Shown: positions 52,718-62,667 of the stretch, piece by piece
How the letters are laid out: each line of letters opens with the position of its first letter
Numbering within the stretch: the first letter of the stretch is position 1
From: Synanceia verrucosa
Lineage: Eukaryota; Chordata; Actinopteri; Perciformes; Synanceiidae
DNA: 64,000 nt
NCBI GenBank assembly: GCA_029721515.1
Contig: CM056570.1
Span: 5,180,601-5,244,600 of the forward strand
Direction of reading: 5' to 3'
Made by a program: the position numbers and the translations under genes
The notes under the pieces: generated by a model
The model's database searches: none
What the model saw: the letters and a program-made list of their open reading frames with translations, nothing else
Told to the model about the DNA's origin: nothing

Positions 52718-55700
52718 CTATCCATCTTGCAGTTAGGAAACAGAAAAGCGAAAGAGAAGCGAAGAAAGAGTGATGAGGCGAAGAGGGAGGAGACGCTTGA
52801 AATAAAAGATAGAAAAAGAGCAAATATAAATAGAAACAGAGGGACATGATGAGGTACAAAAGTCAGAAAAATAACCAGGAAGCAAAGAATACTGAAGCAC
52901 ACTTGGTGCAGACCCTTGGGGCCTGAAAAGGCGGGGACATATGATATCTAACTGATCTCCCCTGATCTGATGACCTCTTGGACTCCTGATCTGATGACCT
53001 CTTGGACTCCTGATCTGATGACCTCTTGGACTCCTGATCTGATGACCTCTCTACCATGATGCTCTCGGTCCCCCCTTAAAATCCCAGTTTAGCTCTCCTG
53101 GCGAAAGGAAAAAGCCACCCAGCCACAATCATAAAGGAAAGAGGAAGGACACAGGAAGGACATTGATGGACTGTTGAGCAGGAGTTCTGGCTATGGGCTG
53201 TCCTAAATATGAGGAGGCCTGTAAAGATTATGGGGGCCAGATCAGATTTGTCTTGCAGGAAATGAAATGTGTCAAAACCAGCATGAATTCAAAGCACAAG
53301 GATGGAAGGTGGTTTGTGAAAGTAATCTTAAAGAAATAGTTCTGGAAATAAGCTTATTTGCTTTGTTGCCAAGGAGTTAGATAAGAAGACGGACACCAAT
53401 TTCATATCCGTCTGTTAGCTATGAAGCTGGAGCCCTGCTAAACTAAACTAAGTTAACTTGTCTTAGCTTTATTTTGAACTGAGAGACATGGAGAGTGGTA
53501 TCAGTAGTTTTATCTAGTTAGCAAATATCTAAAATGTTACATCATCCCTTTAAAGAATGACTTTCTGCATGTAAAATACAATTCAACACATAAAATGAAA
53601 ATATCCATATTAAATTACATGGCATACTCTTTCAAAGGATTGAATATCCATCATGTGAAACCCGTTGATAATCTCTTCATTATGCTAGAACTTCTTCTGC
53701 CCTTGTAATTAACTGTGTGTTTATGTTTGCATGTTAACAAACGTCTGGAAAAAATTCACAGCGGTGTAACTGACTCGGTTCTCTTGCTGTCACAGTGTTT
53801 GCATGGTTTTGCCATCATTTCTCCTCATTCTCATATTAGCACGGTGACACCCTGCTTAGTGAGCTGAGACAGCATGCACGCTCTGCACAGCGCTGATTTT
53901 CGTGGAAGGAGTGTGCTCTTTTTGGCTTTGCATGCAGCATATCCTCATATTGCTCATTTCTCAGCGAGTGTAACAGCTCACTAAGCAGGGTATCACCATG
54001 CAAACACAAGACTGAGAAGAGACGACTGTTATACCCTGCGAGTGTGACACCGCGAGAGCGAGAGAACTAACGGGTCTGCTCAATTATTTATAAGCAGAGA
54101 TTGTCTGTTTATCAAACTGACGCCTGGAGCGTCGGCCATGATTAGACTCAAACAATGGTGGTCTTCTCTGAGCACTGCTGATGCAGCTTCTACGATACAG
54201 ATATGAATAAAACACAGGCAGCATCAAAAAGCACTGGGTAGTGACTGTGTGTGTGTGGATACTCATCAGATCCAGATTCTGAGAAGAATATAGTTACAGT
54301 GCTTGTCACATTTATTAGACCGCCTGTCCTGTTCCAGCATCATGAAGAGCTTTAATTCAGACTCTTTGTTTCTCAGTAACAGGAGTGACGAATTTCAAAC
54401 TGAATTAACATTTTTAATATCCAAAACTGAGCCAGAATAATATAATTCTCAAATCAAATCAAATCAAAAGCTTTTATTGTCATTGTGTGATGATGCATGC
54501 AACGAAATTAGGAAGAGAAGAATTGATAACAATTACATTTTGGCATTAAAGGTATCTAAAGATTTCTGCTCTGTGCCCATTGCAAAGGTGCAGATGATCA
54601 TGTGACTCTAATAAACATTATGTATTAAAGTCAGCTGCTTCTTTTCACCTGACAACAAGTCTATTATTTTGCATTTCACAGCCAGTTTTTATTAAGATTA
54701 GCGTTCTTCTCCGTGACGACCGTAGGAAACAAGAAGTTGCAAGTTAGGGTGCAATGAAGCAACAACTTTTATCACAATATTATTAATGGTTTAATATTGT
54801 TATTATTTAAATGCAGTATTTCTTTGTCTTTGGTTTGGGAGTAACTGGGTCTTTTTCACTTTGTAAACATTTGACTTTCTCCACCTTCCACTTCACGCAG
54901 GGCAGGTGAACAAGCAGCCAGTTTATGAGATCTCCTGGGTCGAGTGCAGCTTCCCTCAGTTGTATGTGAACCAACATCATTTTGACTTGAGCTGAAAAGA
55001 GGCTGACAGGTGCGCAGCACTGCATCATGGAGCTGATTCTCAGTGGGATCTGCAGCATGAGCAACCCTTTCACAATAAAGGAGTAATTTGATTCAGCGGT
55101 CATATCAAAATCTTATTTAATGCACCTTTAAAGACCCTTCGAATGCTCTTTATAATCTCTCCTTTGTGAAGCATTCTGTATTGATTCCCTCTATTGTGTG
55201 TCCTTTCAACAGACCATAAATATATGCCTGTGAAAAGCTGCAAATCCAAACGAATGGCCATTAAGCCACAGGTTGACTCCTGAGCCGAGGTGTTACAGTT
55301 TCCTGCAGGACTGAAACGTTTTGCCTGAAAGAGGGAGCCGAAGCGAAGAAGTAAAAAAGAACGACAACATGTAAGAGATCTGGAAATGGACTCTGTGGGG
55401 AGTAAAAGATGGGTGGTAAGGGAGGATAAGGGAGGAGGCTGAGTTGTGATGGGGCAGGAGGCAGATGCTCCAGTTTCCTTGACAGAAATGGAGGTCAAGT
55501 GCAGCTTGGCAACACAGGGAGAGAGGCATAGATGTAAAGAGAAAGATGGAGGGCAGGGAGGCAGCATGATGACTTTAACTAGTGGTGAGGGACACAGCAT
55601 TTGAGCTCACAGTGTAGAAAGCCCGATCCCTCTAACTACAGCAAACAAGGAGAGGATAAGACAGCACAGAGGAACACAAATCGTGGTGTCTCCTTCCAGG

Positions 55701-58700
55701 ATGGATGAGGAGGATAAAAGGCTTTATGAGGAGCTTAAGAACATTAATAGGTGTAAGTGATAGAGAGGGCTAAAAATAAAAACATATGTTAACTTCCCAG
55801 GGAGAGCAGATGGTAATGTGGTGGCCTGAGTTTACAGAGAGCGCTAATGGATAGAGGGAGTGTACGGGGAGAACACATGATGATCTCAAATGGTACATCT
55901 GGGAGTGCAGGACTCACCTATTTCAGGGGAAAGGGAAGGATGACTATATATTAGGAAGACAACTATTAGGCTGGGGTTTCCAGATGAAAGATAGACTTTT
56001 TGTGCGAGCATTTCAGCTCACACTGGCTATCCTCTGGGTAATGATTTTCTATGCAGCAGGCTAATGTGAAAAAATATATATCACAGTGTGTTTGTTGAGT
56101 GAGGAAAGGAGAAGTTGCAACGCTGCAGATTTAGATATTTGTTTAGGAGGATGGAAATAACAGACAGCTGTCAGGAAAACCAAGAACTGAACCGATGAAT
56201 CCAACATAATTACCAAACAGGAGTGGTCACACACCACAATGAACAAACAACAGACTTCAAAATCAATAAACCCCATGCTGTTGTGAGCCAAGTTCCACAA
56301 GCATGTAAGCTACAACTGTAGCAAGCTGGAAAGAGTGTAAACAATTCTCTGAATCTAGAAAGATCTCCAGTCAGATTTAAAGGATTTGAATGACAAGAAA
56401 AAAAACTCAGCTCTAAGCACGTTGGTTCCTACTGAAGACAAACATAAATACACTTTAATATATTAATGTTTAGTCATTTTATTTCAGTGGAACAACTAGG
56501 CTCTGTAGTTTTCTAGCAAACATTACTCAAACAGGACTAAATAGTGTGTTTACTGGGGACTACTTTCTGCTGTGGATTAATACATATTTACTGTGAATAA
56601 TGAATGCTCTTGTGAGTATTTCTGGCACTGAGACATTGTTTTTGGGATTGAATCAAAATAAACTCCTAGTGCCCGTGTTTATTAAAATAAGCAAACATGT
56701 CACGCGGTGCACTGGTTTGGCTCATGTTTTTAATAGTTTTAATCTGTGCGCTCTCAGGGAAAATGTGCAGGAGATGATTTTTCGTCAAAAGGAGAGAGAG
56801 AGAGAGAGAGAGCCAGGGGACAGTGGGAGGAGCTCATTGTCCACAGGCTGCACCACCTCTCTCTGATCTAAACGCCTGAAGAAACAGGACATGGAAATTT
56901 CTAATTCTGCCAAGGTGCATGTGTTTGTGTCCATGAGCAAGAGGGAGGCCGCGATGTGAGACTGCATATAAGGAGGTTTATAAAAAAAAAAAAGAGCTCA
57001 GCTCCTCTGAGGTGTGGTTCGTGTGTGTGCGCATACACACATATGTATGTGACCTGTATACAAATCTCTGTCTGGTAACCCATCTGGCCGTGTGTTTAAT
57101 ATTCCTTCATGAACGCCAGCCTGGTCTGTTGACCAATGCTGAGAGGCAGCAAGGATGTAACATCGCGGCCTTCAGGCTTCTACTACAAAACAGTGTTTTG
57201 CTCAGGAGGCAGGCCTGAGGCGGTTAAATCAAGCATCATCATCGGCTCTTTATCCCCATTCATTCTGTCTGCACTGGACTTAAGAGCCCTCCGCAGGAAC
57301 AGCCGGCGTCAACGCTTGTGGATTGCAATCAAGCAACGTGTTAGCTACTCGTTTATTTAAGATTTTACCCTTAAGGTCACCAACAACACTGTCATGATAT
57401 CTTAATAGCGCATCTGTCTGTTTATTAAGAGGTGGAACTTTTGGATTCAGACAAATACAGCATGCTGAATCGACCAGTACGCTCTAATTCAGTAACTCAG
57501 CTTGAACTCAAATCCTGATGACTGAACCAAAACAGCAGCTGAATCCCCTTTTTCAGATCCCTTTCTTTTCTTCTGCTGCTTGAAAAACTGAAGTACATAT
57601 TTCTGTATCTTTTATGTCTTTCTTCATGTCTCTTTACCCCCAGCTGTGATACGTTCCCGGGAAAGCCAGCTATTCTTGCATTTTGATTTGCTCCTCTGTC
57701 ACATAATTGGGGGTTTTCTTGGAGCGCTGACTTTAAAGGGTTTGTCCCCTGTTATCAGAGCTAATGAGAAAATGAGCAGTGCTACACTGATATGTTCCAA
57801 AGCTGCAATGGAAGTTTAATGTACTGTCTGTAAATAACACACAACAGAAATGAGTACCTTAATACAGATAAGTGTTTTCTGTCGGTGCTCCTCTCTCTGT
57901 AGAACAAAATTCATTTAAGGGTCTGGTATTCTAAGTATTTTAAGACGTTTCTTACAAAATGAATTGTGCAAACACAAAGACACTCATGTTTTTTCATATG
58001 CCTTTACAACAATGGGAATTGGAAACTTTTGGGAAGAGGTTCCCTGAATATTTACTCTGCCAGCAAACTGAATCAGCAGTAAGACCCAGCCCTCTATCAG
58101 TTATTTCCTTCTCTCCAAAAACACTCCGACGCTTTGACTGTAGAGGGAACAAGATGTTCCCGTCTTTTGCCATTTTAAACTCTCAATACATAATTATATG
58201 GATTGTTAACAGTTTATCCAAGCCTTCATCTTTTCCCTCTTTCACCCCGTCAGCTGTTTTTTTCCTTGACAGGGCAGCTGGTTGCATTGTATCATCTCAA
58301 TGTCTTGCCTCACTGCGTGTACAAACCTTTTTTGGCAACTACAAGCAGCCCAGCCAGCCAAGAGAGGCTTTTGTCGACTCCTTCCCAGTCTGTATTAATA
58401 TTTACCAGGCCGGGAAACAGAGGCAGATGTCAACCATGAGGCGATTTCTTCATGTTGCTCGGTGGTGCGCCCGCTCTTGTTCAGGATTAAAGCGTAATCC
58501 AAGCATCAGATGTGTGGTGTTAAAACATTTTGTATGAGGGGGGGCTTCTTGGTTTCTTGGCTGTTACAGAACTGGAGGATTCCTCGATAGCCAAGATGAA
58601 TGTACAGTTTCAGTAATCCAATAATAAGAAGATATTCACCAGAATATATATCATTCTCATTGTGGTCTCATTTGACCCCTACAAATATGGAAGCTATGGC

Positions 58701-61700
58701 AATTTATCAGTCTTTACATTGCATTTTGCCACTTAACTGGAATATTTTCAGGGTTTTTTTTGTGAAACAGGCAATAGCACGACCCACACACTCAACATCC
58801 TGAGAAACAACAAAAATACACACATCTTTCTCCGTAACTACTGTAATCCGACTCATCTTAATGGACATTGTAACTGAAATGATTCAAACATAATAAAGTA
58901 TAATACATAATAAAGCCAATTTCAGCGCTGTTTAACAATAATAATAATAATCATTTAAAAACTGTCAGTTCCACCCGTCTCCATACACAGCAAGTCTGCA
59001 AATGTGCACTGAATACAATATTAAGCCTTTAATTTCAGAATGACAAAACATGACCCACATCTTCTAGATATCATCTCCAGTGTGGTTGGGATGCTGTGCA
59101 ACAGTGTTGTATTTATCTGGGGAACTGAATAACACCTAGTGAATCAATACACACTTTCGCACACACTACAATGCTTAGTGTGTTTCATTTTCAAGGCTGC
59201 GTGAAGTTAAGAATGCCAATAAAATGCATTAAAACCTATCCCTGTGACTGAGTCTGAATTTCAGCACTGGACAGCTCCTGATTCATAGAGTCTGTTAAAC
59301 CTGGTAAACCCAGGAAGACAGTTTCACCCTCATCTCCCAAAAGTGGTCTATAATCCTGTTCTCATGAGACGCTTTCCGACTCACTGCTAGGTATTCAAAA
59401 AACATCTGAATGGCTCTAGATACTCAGGCTGTAATGAGGCAACAGGGTTTAAAATGTTATGTGTACACGGATGTCCCCTATTTTACTCTCTGATGCATAT
59501 TTTCAGGAGTGTAAATGGGGTACAGACATTCAACATTGTGCTTCCATATCAATGGGGGATTCATAACTGTGCATCTTTTGTGCTCCTGGATCAAACTGAC
59601 TTGCTCTGGCTGGACCGTTTTATGAGGCATTAAATACAAAATATGACTCAACTCTGTAATAGACCTTTTTAACCAACTTCATTCCAACCCAATACCACAA
59701 ATATTTTTTTTTGTAATTTGCAGCCAATATATCTAAAATTCACCTCATTTTCAACCAAAAAAACTTGATATATGTTGGTGAATTATCTGACTGATCTCAT
59801 GTAAAAGCAGAGTCATGATGCTGTGTTGATAACATTTCAGATTTTGTATCAGCAGGAAAACGCCAACACCTTTTGTCCTTCTGGATCAATACAAACCTTT
59901 AGTCGCTGATCCTACACCCATTTCCATTAGTCTTTGTTAGACCTTACTGCCTCCTGAATGTCCACTTCTTTGACATGATCATGATTATCTATACTTTAAT
60001 GGCATTTCGCTGGTTGTATTGAGAGAACCTGCACTGAAATTGGTATCCCTTTTTTAATTCTGTGAGATAAAAGAGTAGAAGAGATGTCATATTGAAATGT
60101 GCAAGGCTCAGTGGTTAATAACTGCCACTGGAGTCTTGAAATATTGCTCAGAAAGCTTCTGAAAATGGCCTATTATATAATATTGTCACCCCCAACTGTA
60201 ACTAATTAAAAGGGAAGAAGAGAAAGAAGACACCCAGCTCAATTCTGCTGGGATTTCCTAACAACAACGAGCTTCCAAAACTTTCTACACAGGTTTCCCC
60301 AGGGGTCAGAGGAGGTCCAAGACAGATGCAGTTCTTTTTCAGACAGATGCTAATTTGGGTTTACACTGATTAAGCTGTCCATCACATCACCAGGAGACCT
60401 TTGTGCATGTGCGATGAGCGTATGTGAGGGGAATCTCTAAAGCTTAAGGGGACACCCATCAGCAGCGGGATTCACAGGGAGGACGACATGAGAGAGCTGA
60501 CAGAGTGGGATTACAGATGGGAGAGGGATCGTCCCTGATCTGTCAACAATTAACAAGGAGATAAGTGCAAAACAATCTTGGCGATTCTGTCATCAGCTCG
60601 GTCCTCAGGTGCACAGAGGGAAGGCAGCAAATTGAAGGTAGAAATGTAAACAGCACTGGGTAATGAGACATGATGAGGAAGCATTTTTGACTCCTGTCAG
60701 CACTTCATCTTTTTTTTCCATTAATGAAGGCAAAACATTTCGCAAACTGATACTGCAGCATCTTCTTACTGGAGAATGGCAGTTTCTTTTTCCATCCTGT
60801 CATGGAAAATTATCAGACAATGTCAGACAATGAATTGCACCATACGATGGAACTAACACTTAATATAAGCAGTGATGTTCAACTTATGTTCACGCCTCAT
60901 AATAAAAATGGAACATGATAACATATGCTACCTATTTGGCCTCTCTCAGTGGATTAAAAATGTCAATATCAAGTGTTAGCCCTGTGAACTCTCACTAAGC
61001 TGACAAGAGCAGCTTTTGACCCTCAACCCCAAACGAGCAACCAGGCGGCTCATGTCCGAAGGGAGACAGCGGCCTGACAATGATCCTTCTCCCCGGGCTT
61101 TGTGCTTTCACAACATACACACCAACACTCACTCACAAGTTCCAATGTCCTTTTTTACTGCTGTAACTGTAAGTATACGAGCCAATATAATTTAGAAAGT
61201 GGATTTATATACACAAGAATATCTAAGAACACAACCAAGTGTTTGGTTAACAGCTTGCTTAAATAGAATAATGACATTTCTCTGCCAGGAGGAGAAGAGG
61301 CATATTTTCCAAAATGTTGACGCGCAATATGCAACATCCATGTTTGCATGTATAGAAAGGTAGTTTTCAAGCCTGGATGCATGCAGAGTTGGAAAGCTGT
61401 CTCTTATTTGTGCAGTGCTTAGACAACCTGATAATGTTCTCACTTTACCTTCTCATGCTCAAACACAACCAGTAAATATGTGCAAATATTCCCCAACACT
61501 CCCCACATCTTCTTCATTCCACTACAGAATATGAGCAAAAAGCATCAACTGAACCACAGTAGAGTAAATAAACATGAGCCAATATAACTGCAGCTAATCA
61601 ATATAATCACCTTCAGGTGCAGCTCACAATGAGTCTGATGAGGAATGCAGAGCGGACTGTTTGATTCTTGGAAAACCCATCTTGATAGGGGATGCACCAG

Positions 61701-62615
61701 CATGTACTAAATTTAAAACAGAGTGGAGTCAGATGCTCTTTTCAGCCACATTGAAAGGAAATGAGGCTTATTTTTAGACTAAATTGTGAAGGGAGGATAG
61801 GTAAAACAGAATGAAAAGGTTTCCCATTTAAAGCTTGTGGCATTCTTTTTTTTTTCTCAACAACAAAAAAGGTCAGTGAGTTTCAGTTCAGATTTGACTC
61901 TTAGTCATGTGAGTAAATTCGCCTGAAGCACAAATGCTCTCTTGCATTATAGCCTCCAAACCAGTCATGGCACAGAAAATCCACTCGCGTGACGAGAAGC
62001 AGAGGCAGCTGTCAAACACAAAGTGGTCAGTCTCAGTGTGTGATGCACAGAAACACCACAATTTGACTCATGGGTTTAAAGTTAAGATGAAATGATGTGA
62101 CCTGTTCCTCTGGGTCCCACAGTTTGCTGCTTTTTTACTTTTTTTTTTCTTAACCCAGTCGCTGGCAGTCCTCTCAGAGCAGCCGTCATGCGTTACTCCC
62201 CCCCACCCCCCACCTCCCCCATTAAATGCCAGCCACTGCGTCTGTCTGCACCAAAAACAACTCGCTGCTCAGACCAAACAGCCCCAAATGGAGCAGATTA
62301 AGCAGCGCGCACCAGCGTCACGTTTTACTACTACTGTAGCCGCTTACATGGCGAACATTACGCGCAGACACGTACACCTCCAGCATCCCTCGCGGTCCCC
62401 CAGCGCATCGATTCGTGCGGTCAAAAAAACAAGAAAAACAGATTTTGGGGACCAAAGATGTCGAGCGTCGCAGAGGAATCGATGACATCATGTCTGTGGG
62501 GGGAAGATGTAGTTTTGTGAGCCGTGAAAACAGATGCTCGTCTGGCCTCTAGTTGCAGAGTTGGAGTATTAGACGCGGGGGAGGGAGAGCGGTTGAACCG
62601 AGGCGACCAGTGCCT

Positions 62616-62667
<52 letters not shown>

